From positions 372,001 to 436,000 of the forward strand of contig NZ_AZQN01000003.1 of assembly GCF_000566685.1 (NCBI RefSeq): a DNA stretch of 64,000 nucleotides, written 5' to 3'. The notes below the pieces were generated by a model. That model worked only from the letters and a program-made list of their open reading frames with translations, was not told the DNA's origin and ran no database searches. Source of the DNA: Dyadobacter tibetensis Y620-1 (lineage in GTDB: Bacteria; Bacteroidota; Bacteroidia; Cytophagales; Spirosomataceae). The position numbers and the translations under genes are program-made. Of this stretch, positions 9,409 through 18,037 are shown in pieces (the first letter of the stretch is position 1; every line of letters begins with the position of its first letter).

Positions 9409-10270
9409 ACTTATCCATAAAACTATTTACAAATATCCCAGTCTGGTGACAGGGTATCAGAGTCTGTTATGCCTCGAACCCAAGACCATGCTGGGGCAGG
9501 AGTGTGAATCATTTCAGCTGGATATAGATCCTGCTCCCGCCGAAATTGTCCAGAGGACTGATTTCTACGGTAACAGTACACATTATTTCTCCTTGCACCG
9601 GCCCCATACTGAACTATCGGTAACGGCCACCAGTCTGGTACAAAGGGAAGCTATTGCCGATGTTAAGATGAATCCTGCTATTACTTGTAAAGAGGCCAAG
9701 GATTTGCTGGCCCACGACCGTTCTTTGCGCATTAAAATGCTGGAATACATGCTGGCCAGTCCTATGGTAAGATGGGATGAAGAGATCGTGTCTTTTGCAA
9801 AGGACTGCTTTGAGGATCATCGCCCCTTGTATGATTGTGTTAAGACTTTTTGTCAAAAAATTTTCGTGGTTTTCGATTTTACTCCTCAATTCTCTACGGT
9901 AAACACACCAATCAAAGAAGTATTGGCGGCGAAAAAGGGTGTCTGCCAGGATTTTTCTCATCTGGCCATTGCTTGTATTCGGGGGCTGGGTTTTCCGGTG
10001 CGATACATAAGTGGGTATCTGGAAACCCTCCCCGCGCCGGGAAGCGCAAAATTGCAGGGATCCGACGCTAGCCACGCCTGGATATCGGTATATATCCCTC
10101 AATACGGGTGGTGTGACTTTGATCCTACCAATAATTTGGTTCCTGGTAGCCGGCATATTATCACTGCCTGGGGGCGAGACTATAGTGATGTACCCCCCAT
10201 GAAAGGGATTATTTTTAGCTCCGGTCAGCAAAAATTAAAGGTAGAAGTGGACGTGATCCCCCTTAGTTAG
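9395..10270 (+). CDS. Transglutaminase-like cysteine protease/transferase, third gene of the amidoligase cluster
   Basis: A 291-residue protein with the bacterial transglutaminase-like N-terminal domain (about 1-85) and a papain-like transglutaminase core. The triad is intact: C184 in GVCQDFSH, H227 in SHAWISV and D243 in CDFDPTNN. Either ATG 9395 or 9398 can be the start, preceded by AAGGAAG; an upstream in-frame TTG at 9377 is less likely. No signal peptide. The overlap with the ATP-grasp/alpha-E gene implies co-production. Family members are known only by association; hydrolysis or transfer of an amide made by the ligase partners is an inference. Confidence 0.9.
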   Translation: MMKYKLIHKTIYKYPSLVTGYQSLLCLEPKTMLGQECESFQLDIDPAPAEIVQRTDFYGNSTHYFSLHRPHTELSVTATSLVQREAIADVKMNPAITCKEAKDLLAHDRSLRIKMLEYMLASPMVRWDEEIVSFAKDCFEDHRPLYDCVKTFCQKIFVVFDFTPQFSTVNTPIKEVLAAKKGVCQDFSHLAIACIRGLGFPVRYISGYLETLPAPGSAKLQGSDASHAWISVYIPQYGWCDFDPTNNLVPGSRHIITAWGRDYSDVPPMKGIIFSSGQQKLKVEVDVIPLS

Positions 10271-10311
10271 AGATTATGCGTCAAATTAATGGATTGCTTT
10301 TTTTGAAAGAA

Positions 10312-10342
10312 TTTGAGAATTGGCCTTGTTTCTCTAATTTTA
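10312..10342 (+). promoter_or_regulatory. Promoter of pdhB
   Basis: TTTG at 10312-10315, 19 bases, then TAATTTTA at 10335-10342. This fits the Bacteroidota pattern TTTG-N19-TAnnTTTG with one mismatch in the last base. The predicted start site is near 10349, leaving a 5' leader of about 100 bases before the ATG at 10450. Confidence 0.65.
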
Positions 10343-10449
10343 CGCGAGTGTTTGAAACCAGTAGTAATACAGGAAGTAAATAGAGCAATGAAAGTAGGTA
10401 TGCTTTTGGAACTTAGTTGGCCTGTGAATTAATAATCATAAAATTACGG

Positions 10450-11430
10450 ATGAAAGAAATAGCATTTAGAGATGCCATTCGCGACGCAATGTCGGAAGAG
10501 ATGCGTCGGGACGAAAATATATTTCTGATGGGTGAAGAAGTTGCCGAATATAACGGTGCTTACAAAGCCAGCCAGGGAATGCTTGATGAGTTTGGTCCTG
10601 AGCGTGTAATCGACACGCCTATCGCTGAGCTTGGCTTTGCAGGTATTGGAGTAGGAGCTGCAGGAAATGGTTTGCGCCCTATCATCGAGTTTATGACTTT
10701 CAACTTTTCGCTAGTCGCCATAGACCAGATTATCAACAGCGCAGCCAAAATCCTTTCCATGTCAGGCGGCCAATATGGCTGTCCCATCGTTTTCAGAGGG
10801 CCTACTGGAAATGCTGGCCAGTTAGGGGCACAACATTCGCAAAACTTCGAGAACTGGTTTGCGAATACTCCTGGCTTGAAAGTAGTCGTACCTTCCAATC
10901 CGTACGATGCCAAAGGGCTGCTAAAAGCTTCCATTCGCGACAACAACCCCGTAATTTTCATGGAGTCCGAAGTGATGTATGGAGATAAAATGATGGTTCC
11001 TGAGGAAGAATACATTATTCCTTTGGGGAAAGCAGATGTAAAGCGCTCTGGTAAGGATGTTACCATCATCTCTTTCGGTAAAATGATTCCTAGAGTGGTT
11101 AATCCTGCGGTAGCCGAACTTGAAAAGGAGGGTATCGATGTGGAAGTGATCGATCTGCGTACGGTTCGTCCTATCGACTATGCCACCATTATCGAGTCGG
11201 TGAAGAAAACCAACCGAGCAGTAGTGGTAGAAGAAGCATGGCCTTTGGCCTCGATTTCGACAGAAATTACCTACCATATCCAACGCCACGCCTTCGACTA
11301 TATGGACGCTCCGGTAATCAGAGTTACGAATCGCGATGTGCCATTGCCTTACGCTCCGACCCTGATTGAAGAAATCTTGCCTAGTCAGAAACGGGTAGTA
11401 GAAGCTGTGAAGCAAGTGATGTATAAATAA
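10450..11430 (+). CDS. pdhB: Pyruvate dehydrogenase E1 component, beta subunit
   Basis: Beta chain of the thiamine-diphosphate E1 enzyme that decarboxylates pyruvate for acetyl-CoA synthesis. From ATG 10450 the product is 326 residues, the normal length; an in-frame TTG at 10417 would add a nonhomologous 11 residues. Family signs are MREI-type opening MKEIAFRDAIRDAMSEEM, GEEVAEYNGAYKASQG, RVIDTPIAELGFAGIGVGAA, and LRTVRPID in the C-terminal domain. The gene stands alone with its own promoter and terminator; pdhA is not in the window. A branched-chain E1 beta is the alternative, but GAYKASQG favours pyruvate. Confidence 0.95.
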   Translation: MKEIAFRDAIRDAMSEEMRRDENIFLMGEEVAEYNGAYKASQGMLDEFGPERVIDTPIAELGFAGIGVGAAGNGLRPIIEFMTFNFSLVAIDQIINSAAKILSMSGGQYGCPIVFRGPTGNAGQLGAQHSQNFENWFANTPGLKVVVPSNPYDAKGLLKASIRDNNPVIFMESEVMYGDKMMVPEEEYIIPLGKADVKRSGKDVTIISFGKMIPRVVNPAVAELEKEGIDVEVIDLRTVRPIDYATIIESVKKTNRAVVVEEAWPLASISTEITYHIQRHAFDYMDAPVIRVTNRDVPLPYAPTLIEEILPSQKRVVEAVKQVMYK

Positions 11431-11439
11431 TTAAATAAT

Positions 11440-11472
11440 GGGATGCTGTAAAACCTTTTATAGCATCCCTGT
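11440..11472 (+). terminator. Terminator of pdhB
   Basis: Hairpin with arms GGGATGCTGTAA and TTATAGCATCCC (one G-U pair) closing on a short A/C/T loop, followed by TGTTGTTT. It begins 10 bases after the pdhB stop. Confidence 0.75.
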
Positions 11473-11605
11473 TGTTTACTCAACGAAGTGCCGAACTGGT
11501 GGAAAATGGAGTAATTGCTCCCCTCCTTTGCAAACGTACCTTTAAGTAGAAATGTGTAATTTCACATTTGACTAACTTGTTAGCCTAAATTAATCATTGA
11601 AGATT

Positions 11606-11989
11606 ATGCAAGAAGAAAGAACCCGTTATTCAGAAGAAGAACTAAAGGAATTTGAAGAGCTTATACGTACTAAGCTTGAAAATACCATGAATGAGCTTAA
11701 TTACATTAAAACCGGGTTGAGCAAAAAGAATGACACAGGAACGGATATCACCTCGGGATCCACGAAGGCCGTGGAAGATGGTGCCGATGCCAGTGAGCGT
11801 GAAAATTTAAGCCAATTGGCTTCCAGGTTGCAGAAGTATTCTATTCAGTTGGAAAATGCCTTGGTGCGTATCAAGAATGGCACCTACGGTGTTTGTATCG
11901 ATACAGGGAAGTTAATTCCAAAAGAGCGACTACGCATTGTACCACATACACAACAAACTATTGAAGCCAAATTGAAGAGGGCTAATTAG
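11606..11989 (+). CDS. TraR/DksA family protein
   Basis: A 127-residue member of the DksA/TraR family, whose members bind RNA polymerase through its secondary channel. A long helical coiled-coil N-terminal part (about 5-90) leads to a short C-terminal finger, YGVCIDTGKLIPKERL. Only one cysteine remains where canonical DksA has a four-cysteine zinc site, so zinc binding is unlikely. From memory, this single-cysteine form with GKLIPKERL and a following VPH is usual in Bacteroidota. ATG 11606 is preferred to TTG 11597. It is a single-gene unit between two terminators. Confidence 0.88.
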   Translation: MQEERTRYSEEELKEFEELIRTKLENTMNELNYIKTGLSKKNDTGTDITSGSTKAVEDGADASERENLSQLASRLQKYSIQLENALVRIKNGTYGVCIDTGKLIPKERLRIVPHTQQTIEAKLKRAN

Positions 11990-12009
11990 TTTCAAAAAAC
12001 TTTAGGATG

Positions 12010-12048
12010 AAGACGGTATATTGACCCTCAGTTGATATGCCGTCTTTT
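12010..12048 (+). terminator. Terminator of the TraR/DksA gene
   Basis: Arms AAGACGGTATAT and ATATGCCGTCTT (one G-U pair), 13-base loop, with the T run TTTT closing the right arm, 21 bases after the stop codon. The following 12049-12337 stretch holds no clear gene apart from a short possible remnant at 12209-12304. Confidence 0.8.
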
Positions 12049-12208
12049 CGTTTTCACCCAAATCGGGTATTGAGGTACGCCCCGTAATTTTGGGCCTTTT
12101 GTAATGGCTTTCAGTGAATCTGGTGACAACTATTATTTGATATCAGAGACGTTGCTTCCATTTCAAAAGTTAAAGCTTAGGGCGTTAGAGGGAGTGCCCT
12201 GGTAACTG

Positions 12209-12304
12209 TTAATGATCGCCATGCACAAAAGCGAATCCGCAGGTCTCCGCTTGGACGGCTGGTTTAGTTGCTTTGAAGTTGTAACCTTCAATCAATTTGT
12301 CAAG
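12209..12304 (-). pseudogene. Possible 3' remnant of an unidentified gene
   Basis: A 31-codon open stretch on the minus strand directly downstream of sbcD, ending in TAA. Its translation (LDKLIEGYNFKATKP, then AVQAETCGFAFVHGDH) has a natural-looking composition, unlike most random frames nearby, but has no start codon in context and I do not recognise the family. It sits where sbcC would be expected, yet does not resemble the SbcC C-terminus. It may be chance. Confidence 0.15.
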
Positions 12305-12337
12305 CTAGCCCATGAATATGGAGAGTAGATATCCATA

Positions 12338-13564
12338 TTAATCCTCTTGAGCTCCCAGAACTTCCTTAAATACTTCCATCAATCCCTCTGAAGGTACCTG
12401 ACCTTTATTTTTACTTTTGAAATAAGCCTCAAATAATTGATCCATACTTAAACTTAGGTCTATGGTGGAGGAATCATCCGGAGTATCTATATTCTTGATC
12501 TGTGGAATTATCTGGATAATGCCTGTATGGGCGTCGGTCATGCGTTTCTTGTCACTGGCTTCTAAGTAAGAGTCCGAAAATATCGTGAGCTCAATGAGCG
12601 CATCTTGGTTGGCCTCCAGCCAGGCACAAGCCTCATCGATCTGATAGAATTTCGCTCTTTTGAGTCTCTTACCGGATAAGAGCGGAAGCTTACGATATTC
12701 CTTTAATTGTCCCATTTCGGCGTCGAGGATGACAACGTATTTTTGTTGGTCGGCCTCGGAAAAACTGTAAGCCAATGGGCTACTCGCATACACACAGGGT
12801 GCAGGTTGACTATCCACGGTTTGGAAACGATGTAGGTGACCCAATGCAATATAATGCACTTGTGAAGGGAAGTTATGAGTATATACCGCCTGAGCGCCCC
12901 CAATGTGCAGGATAGGTCTTTCGTCCTCTGGCTCCTCGGGGGCCTCTCCCCCTTCTTTCATCACATAAAGATGAGTTACCAGAAGATTAAACCCATTAGC
13001 ATCAAGGTGTGTTGAGCCAATGGTGTCCCAATGATGCTGTAGATCGGTACGCAAGGCCTCTTCCTCTTTGTCGCTACCCAGGTAGGTCTTTAGCCGTTGC
13101 TCATTAGCATAGGGAGTATGTACGACACGCAGGGGGAAAGTACAAGCGGGGAGCATCAATTCAAAAAATCCTGGCTCTGTTTTCGTAACAGCAATGCCAC
13201 CCTGGGTAGTAAATTGGGGAATTTGGGTGTTGGGGTACCCTACAAATATAATTCCGCAAACCCGTGCCAGGGCGTCGGGAACCTGGATGCGTTCCGGGGA
13301 GTCATGATTGCCGGCTATAGCAATCACTGCCCTGCGTCCCTGGTCGGAGAGACGGTGAAGCGTGCTATATAATAGCTCAGTTGCTTCTGCCGAAGGGTTG
13401 AAATTGTCGAAGAGGTCACCGGCAACTACTACGGCATCTACCGACTCCCGATCTGCGATATCACAGATTTCAGCTAGCACCAAACGTTGTTCGTCCAGAC
13501 GCGAATACAAGTCCAATTTTTTCCCAATATGCCAGTCGGCGGTATGCAGTATTTTCATATTCAA
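12338..13564 (-). CDS. sbcD: Exonuclease subunit SbcD
   Basis: Mre11-like nuclease subunit of the SbcCD complex, which trims hairpins and protein-blocked double-strand ends. All metallophosphoesterase motifs are present: HTADWHIGK, VVAGDLFDNF, AIAGNHDSPERI, LVTHLYV and ALGHLHRFQ. The C-terminal half carries the SbcD capping domain. At 408 residues the length is normal. A second ATG two codons later (13558) gives the more usual MKILHTADWHIG start. It is divergent from the deacetylase gene. The expected partner gene sbcC is not adjacent on either side. Confidence 0.96.
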   Translation of the reverse strand: MNMKILHTADWHIGKKLDLYSRLDEQRLVLAEICDIADRESVDAVVVAGDLFDNFNPSAEATELLYSTLHRLSDQGRRAVIAIAGNHDSPERIQVPDALARVCGIIFVGYPNTQIPQFTTQGGIAVTKTEPGFFELMLPACTFPLRVVHTPYANEQRLKTYLGSDKEEEALRTDLQHHWDTIGSTHLDANGFNLLVTHLYVMKEGGEAPEEPEDERPILHIGGAQAVYTHNFPSQVHYIALGHLHRFQTVDSQPAPCVYASSPLAYSFSEADQQKYVVILDAEMGQLKEYRKLPLLSGKRLKRAKFYQIDEACAWLEANQDALIELTIFSDSYLEASDKKRMTDAHTGIIQIIPQIKNIDTPDDSSTIDLSLSMDQLFEAYFKSKNKGQVPSEGLMEVFKEVLGAQED

Positions 13565-13629
13565 TCATTAATTTAGCAAAACTAACATATCAACGTACAG
13601 AATTGAAATATACCAAGGTAAGATTTCGG

Positions 13630-14451
13630 ATGGGGGGCTTTCGGACTCCGGGGTATTCTATCGTCCCACTTTATAGTTGGGTTATTCTGGCATTAATCGC
13701 TACGGGTTGTATTTCGGGCTCAGGCGATGTCTCTAAAGCGGGTGTAGCCATTTCCTTCGACGACCACTTTATTGAAGACTGGTATGCTTTAAAGCCACTT
13801 TTTGACCGGTATGATGCCAAAGTTACTTTTTTTATAACCTGTCCCGATAGTCTGACCACCCGTGAGATTCGGTTGTTAAAGGAATTGGAGAGCGACGGGC
13901 ATGAAATTGGATTTCATGGCACCATACATGGCCGTGCTACGGAAATGATAGCTGCCCATGGTCCGGAGGGATATATTGAAACAGAATTAACGCCAGGGTT
14001 AGGATATATGCGTGCTGCAGGATTCTACCCCACCTCTTACGCCCATCCTGGAGGCAACCACAATTCCCGGGTAGATTCGGTATTATTGGCCCAAGGTTTT
14101 CAGATTCTGCGGGATGTAGCCCTTTCACGTAGGGAATACAAGGGCGTTCCCCTTTACCAGATGGCACCACGGATTATGCCCTGGATTTACTATTCCTTTG
14201 ACCAGGCGCCTATCGTAGATGCATTGTCCATAGATATGGATGCCAGGGTGGATATTGACTCCATCAAGGAGGCTATGGAGAAAGCGAAAAATACAGGGAC
14301 CGCCCTCATGCTGTTTGGCCACCAACCTCTCCAAGGTAAAGCAAAACAGGGACAATACGGCTTTGATATTGGCTTGCTGGAAGGCATCCTTAAAGAAGCC
14401 AAAATCGGTAATTTAAAATTTTACCGAATGTCCGATCTGGTGAAAAACTAG
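13630..14451 (+). CDS. Polysaccharide deacetylase family lipoprotein
   Basis: NodB-fold (carbohydrate esterase 4) protein of about 273 residues. From ATG 13630 it opens with a short signal peptide ending in LIATGC, a lipobox, so it should be a lipoprotein on the cell envelope; a TTG at 13603 would extend it by nine residues. The core shows AISFDDHF, with the aspartate pair of NodB motif 1, and HEIGFHGTIHG, the metal-binding histidine motif 2, then SYAHPGGNHNSRV as motif 3. Substrate (chitin-like oligomer, peptidoglycan or surface polysaccharide) cannot be told. Its stop lies only three bases from the stop of the convergent acyltransferase gene. Confidence 0.85.
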   Translation: MGGFRTPGYSIVPLYSWVILALIATGCISGSGDVSKAGVAISFDDHFIEDWYALKPLFDRYDAKVTFFITCPDSLTTREIRLLKELESDGHEIGFHGTIHGRATEMIAAHGPEGYIETELTPGLGYMRAAGFYPTSYAHPGGNHNSRVDSVLLAQGFQILRDVALSRREYKGVPLYQMAPRIMPWIYYSFDQAPIVDALSIDMDARVDIDSIKEAMEKAKNTGTALMLFGHQPLQGKAKQGQYGFDIGLLEGILKEAKIGNLKFYRMSDLVKN

Positions 14452-14454
14452 TTT

Positions 14455-15579
14455 CTACCGTCCAAATCGCTTGTCCTTATATGCTAATAGCGGTTTTTCG
14501 AAATAGTTAAAGGATAAAGCGGAGACCCCTACCGATAGCAATACGGTAAATACGTACAGAATAATGTGATAAAAGGAGCCCTCTAAAGTTGGGAAATACC
14601 TTTCCAGCAGATTCATCAGCAATACCAAGACAGCCACATGGTAGAGGTAAAGTCCGTAGGAAATTTTCCCTATATATTTAACCACAGGGTTCTCAAGATG
14701 GATGATGGTGTCAGGATTGCAAGACACATTTAAGACGAAGAATCCGAAGAATAAGGCATAAACTTCCAGGAAACCCGTAAAATGTAATCCCGAGAAGAAT
14801 AGTACCAGCAGCAAGGTGTAAACAAGGAGTTGGCTGTCTTTTCTAAACAGGATATTGAGTATTTTCTCCTTGTTATGGAAAACGAGCCAGGCGCAGCCCC
14901 CGCCCAAAGCCATCGTTTGGATACGGAATTGGCCCACAAAGGTGCCGATAATTCGTAGTTTTTCGCTTACAGGGATATCGCCTCTAAAGTGAATACCTAT
15001 CCAAAGTAGTAAAGCAGTTGCAGCCAAAAAGAGGAGAAGAATCAGTATTTTTCGTTTGGGATATTTAATCAGCCATGGCCATAGGTAATAAAACTGTTCT
15101 TCCACCCCGATAGACCAGGCCTGGGCACACCAGTAGGGAAGATCGTATAATACGAAAGCATAATTGGGTAATACGAGCAATAGCAAGGCCAGCCGTTCAG
15201 GATAGTATTGCTGAAGAGTATTGTCTATTCCTGGATATTCCAGCAAGGCAAGATGCGGGAACCAGAACAGGCTGAGTAAGATCATCAGGAAATAGATGGG
15301 CCAAATACGAAACACTCTTCTGAGATAAAATTTCTTGGCGTCAATATTCCCAAATCGGGCTTTTTCGTCCAGCAATAGGTAGGTAATCAGGAATCCACTG
15401 AGCACAAAAAATAGCCCCACACCGAGTCGGCCGGCATGCTTGATGATAGCCGAGTCGTAGATGTTAGGAATGTTTAATGCATGCTTGGCTTGCTCTATAT
15501 GGTGAAATACCACCAGGAGTGCAGCTATGCAGCGCACGCCGTTGAGATTGGGGAAATAGCGTTTTTTCTCAGCCGACAC
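14455..15579 (-). CDS. Acyltransferase 3 family membrane protein
   Basis: An integral membrane O-acyltransferase of the OafA/YrhL type, 374 residues from a GTG start. It opens with FPNLNGVRCIAALLVVFHH, holding the conserved R and H of motif 1, followed by LGVGLFFVLSGFLITYLL and RRVFRIWPIYF. About ten hydrophobic segments follow. Such proteins transfer acetyl or other acyl groups to surface sugars or lipids. It lies 52 bases downstream of the KdsC-like gene on the same strand, so may be the last gene of that group. The deacetylase converging on it may act on related surface glycans, but that is inference. Confidence 0.9.
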   Translation of the reverse strand: MSAEKKRYFPNLNGVRCIAALLVVFHHIEQAKHALNIPNIYDSAIIKHAGRLGVGLFFVLSGFLITYLLLDEKARFGNIDAKKFYLRRVFRIWPIYFLMILLSLFWFPHLALLEYPGIDNTLQQYYPERLALLLLVLPNYAFVLYDLPYWCAQAWSIGVEEQFYYLWPWLIKYPKRKILILLLFLAATALLLWIGIHFRGDIPVSEKLRIIGTFVGQFRIQTMALGGGCAWLVFHNKEKILNILFRKDSQLLVYTLLLVLFFSGLHFTGFLEVYALFFGFFVLNVSCNPDTIIHLENPVVKYIGKISYGLYLYHVAVLVLLMNLLERYFPTLEGSFYHIILYVFTVLLSVGVSALSFNYFEKPLLAYKDKRFGR

Positions 15580-15631
15580 GGGATCGTAGTTATGGGATAT
15601 CAGTATAATGTGTGTTCAGGATAGTAGAGGA

Positions 15632-16156
15632 TTAGTTAAACCAGCTCATCCACTTATTTTGAGCCTTTAAAATCTGTTCTACTAAGTCGCGAACAGCCCC
15701 GCGGCCTCCATTGCATGGAGAGATGTAATCGGCCAGATCTAGAATTTCCGGAGCGGAGTCTGCGGGGCAAGCTGCTAACACGCCGGTGCGCATCACCTCA
15801 TAATCGGGCAGGTCATCTCCCATAAACACGACCTCATCCTCTGTCAGCCCATGTTCCGCCATATATTTTTTATAAATAGGAAGTTTGCCGTCGGGGGAGG
15901 CTCCTATGTAAATATCTGAAACACCTAAATATTCCAGGCGTTTGCGAACCCCTGTTTGATTTTGGGCCGAGATAATGGCTACCCTGTAGCCAAGTTTGAT
16001 GGCTCTGTTAATTCCATATCCGTCGCGAACATTGAAGACCCGAGGTTGTTCCCCACTTTCAAGGGCGATTACACTGCCATCGGTCATGACGCCATCGATA
16101 TCGAAAATGAATGTGGTTATCCTTTTAAAACGGTCGGTAATGTTAAGATCCATCAT
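15632..16156 (-). CDS. KdsC-like HAD phosphatase (3-deoxy-D-manno-octulosonate 8-phosphate phosphatase)
   Basis: A 174-residue capless HAD phosphatase. Motif I is FIFDIDGVMTDG with the nucleophilic aspartate, AIISAQNQTG is motif II with serine in place of threonine, and VVFMGDDLPDYEVM is motif IV. These and the length fit KdsC, which frees Kdo for lipopolysaccharide core synthesis. Two adjacent ATG codons (16156, 16153) can start it. It sits 61 bases after the DUF2520 gene, a pairing I recall from other Bacteroidota. A related sugar-phosphate phosphatase is possible because KdsC paralogues are hard to separate by motif. Confidence 0.85.
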   Translation of the reverse strand: MMDLNITDRFKRITTFIFDIDGVMTDGSVIALESGEQPRVFNVRDGYGINRAIKLGYRVAIISAQNQTGVRKRLEYLGVSDIYIGASPDGKLPIYKKYMAEHGLTEDEVVFMGDDLPDYEVMRTGVLAACPADSAPEILDLADYISPCNGGRGAVRDLVEQILKAQNKWMSWFN

Positions 16157-16217
16157 TGGGGGTGTATTGGCTTTTTTTGCAAATATAGTCGATCTTTTTT
16201 GGGGTATGCGTAAAATG

Positions 16218-17024
16218 TCAGGAATTAGGTCCCTGGCTTTCCTGAATATGATGTGTGAGCAGGCTATATATTGCGCTAATATTTGGATCGGCTTCTTCGA
16301 GATACTCCAGATGTCGATCCAAGGTATTACTATCCCCCCTGAGGGCCGGTCCGGTTAGGCCTTCTGCCGGATCTTCAGCACTGAGGGCTTTCTCAATAGT
16401 GGCGCTGATCAACGGTTTGAGCAGTTCGAAGTCCAAATCCTCATTTTGCACGATATGGTGAGAAATAGCGAGTAGATGCGTGGTGAAATTACTGGCAAAC
16501 ACTGCAGCAACATGATACACCAGCCGCTCGTAGGAATTCAGAACTTTTACTTGTCCGCTAATTGTTTCTGCCAATGAGATGAGCCTTTCTTCGGTTTCTT
16601 TGTCTCGGCTTTCTATGCAGAATGGGATGGTATTATAGTTGAGAGGTACCCCTTTCGTAAAGGTTTGTAGGGGATAAAAAATACCAGTCTGTACGTCGAC
16701 GTCGCTATATATATCTACCAGATTTTGGAGAGCGGCCAAGGTTGTTGTGCCCGAGGTATTCACCAGAATGGTATTCTCTGGAAGCACGATCTGCTGCATC
16801 ACTTCATCCAGGGCATGATCGCTGATTGCCAGCAGAATCAACTCTGCAGGACTTTCAGAAAAATTCAAGGAATCTACTACGTCCGTGTCATATAGCTGAG
16901 CGGCGAGAAGAGCGGCATGATGCGGATTGCGGCTATAAATTTCACAAATCCAATGGCCCGCATCTTCAAGTGCTTGGGAGAGGTGCCAGGCCACGTTGCC
17001 TGAGCCAACAATTGATATTTTCAT
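16218..17024 (-). CDS. DUF2520 family Rossmann-fold protein
   Basis: A 268-residue protein with an N-terminal dinucleotide-binding fold (MKISIVGSGNVAWHLSQAL) and a helical C-terminal domain related to 6-phosphogluconate dehydrogenase-like reductases. The segments LAISDHAL, VNTSGTT and GIFYPLQTFTKG are the marks of the DUF2520 family, and VYHVAAVFASNFTTHL opens the C-terminal domain. The reaction is not established; a reductase or dehydrogenase activity is assumed from the fold. It precedes the KdsC-like gene on the same strand and probably shares its transcript. Confidence 0.88.
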   Translation of the reverse strand: MKISIVGSGNVAWHLSQALEDAGHWICEIYSRNPHHAALLAAQLYDTDVVDSLNFSESPAELILLAISDHALDEVMQQIVLPENTILVNTSGTTTLAALQNLVDIYSDVDVQTGIFYPLQTFTKGVPLNYNTIPFCIESRDKETEERLISLAETISGQVKVLNSYERLVYHVAAVFASNFTTHLLAISHHIVQNEDLDFELLKPLISATIEKALSAEDPAEGLTGPALRGDSNTLDRHLEYLEEADPNISAIYSLLTHHIQESQGPNS

Positions 17025-17078
17025 AAAACTGGTGATTTTATCATGGCCAAGTTAAGTGGTGGAACTAATTTTCCCAAA

Positions 17079-17789
17079 TCAATCCACGAGTGGGGCGGTT
17101 TGTTGAGCGGAGGTAATGCCATCGGGTAACTCCATGATTCGTATATTGCGGAAGTGGATTTCGGCACCTTCTGCCTCCAGACAGATATAGCCTCTCTTTC
17201 GTTCAGACTCCCGTAGGCCGTTAACAAATTTGCCATTTACCGATAATTTTACCACACCATCCACACAAACGACCACATATTTATTCCATTCGCCTGCACC
17301 TTTACACCTTTTTTCCAAAGATTTGCTGCGGATTCCTCTGGGATTGTCGGGGATGGCTGTCATGCCCATAGTCGGAAAAAGCTCGCCATGAACATAATCG
17401 TCTGTAACTTGGTGAAGGGGGGCATATTGAAGCTCCAACATTTGGACTTCTATAGCCTTGGTCAGCGGATCGTCTTTAAATTGGGTGCCTTCGCTCCAGA
17501 CGAATACTCCTGAGTTTCCGCCGGCTTCCATATGGCGCCATTCTATCTCCATGATAAAATTTTCGTACTGCCTGGCGGTGCGCATGACTCCGATAGGTAA
17601 GCCTGAACAGATAAGCAAGCCATCTTTTACTTTCCAGGTATCCTCTGCGGTATTAACATTCACCCAACCGTCCAGATTATCTCCATTAAATAGAGGTCGA
17701 AAAGTCAGGTCCTGGCCGGAGCAAATGGCAGAAATATGCAGGGTAAGCAGCAGGCACATGGAAAAGCGGAGGTGGGGAATAGAAATCAT
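17079..17789 (-). CDS. DUF1080 / 3-keto-disaccharide hydrolase domain secreted protein
   Basis: A 236-residue exported protein with a signal peptide ([20 protein letters not shown], then AICSGQ). The mature part is a single concanavalin-like jelly-roll of the DUF1080 family: [41 protein letters not shown], and [19 protein letters not shown] at the end are characteristic. Some family members hydrolyse 3-keto-glycosides; others only bind carbohydrate. It is first of the minus-strand group 17.8 to 14.5 kb, and 54 bases separate it from the DUF2520 gene. Confidence 0.88.
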   Translation of the reverse strand: MISIPHLRFSMCLLLTLHISAICSGQDLTFRPLFNGDNLDGWVNVNTAEDTWKVKDGLLICSGLPIGVMRTARQYENFIMEIEWRHMEAGGNSGVFVWSEGTQFKDDPLTKAIEVQMLELQYAPLHQVTDDYVHGELFPTMGMTAIPDNPRGIRSKSLEKRCKGAGEWNKYVVVCVDGVVKLSVNGKFVNGLRESERKRGYICLEAEGAEIHFRNIRIMELPDGITSAQQTAPLVD

Positions 17790-17933
17790 AAAAGTTAAAT
17801 AATTCGGGTGAACTGGAAATAATAGAAGGAGGAAAACAGGCGCTCATACTGACTAAACCTTGTATTAAATGGGATAATGATAATTTGGGCATCCCAAGGA
17901 AGCGTAGGATTGTTTTTGACATTTCGAAACATA

Positions 17934-17965
17934 TTTGTAAATCAAAATGTTAAACGCTATATTTG
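17934..17965 (+). promoter_or_regulatory. Promoter of the rplM-rpsI operon
   Basis: TTTG at 17934-17937, 20 bases, then TATATTTG at 17958-17965: a full match to the Bacteroidota vegetative consensus. Predicted start site is near 17972, giving a leader of about 65 bases. Confidence 0.75.
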
Positions 17966-18037
17966 CACTCCATTTTCCAGTGAGCTGTTCTTGCTGGGGT
18001 GTAAATTATTGAAAATCAATTAAATTTTTTGTTAATC

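Noticed and set aside
9614-10231. 205-codon minus-strand frame inside the second transglutaminase gene
   Set aside because: It is opposite a gene with an intact catalytic triad, and its translation shows no recognisable domain or natural composition.
12220-12330. A 35-codon plus-strand frame near sbcD
   Set aside because: No ribosome binding context or similarity; it overlaps the more natural-looking minus-strand stretch.
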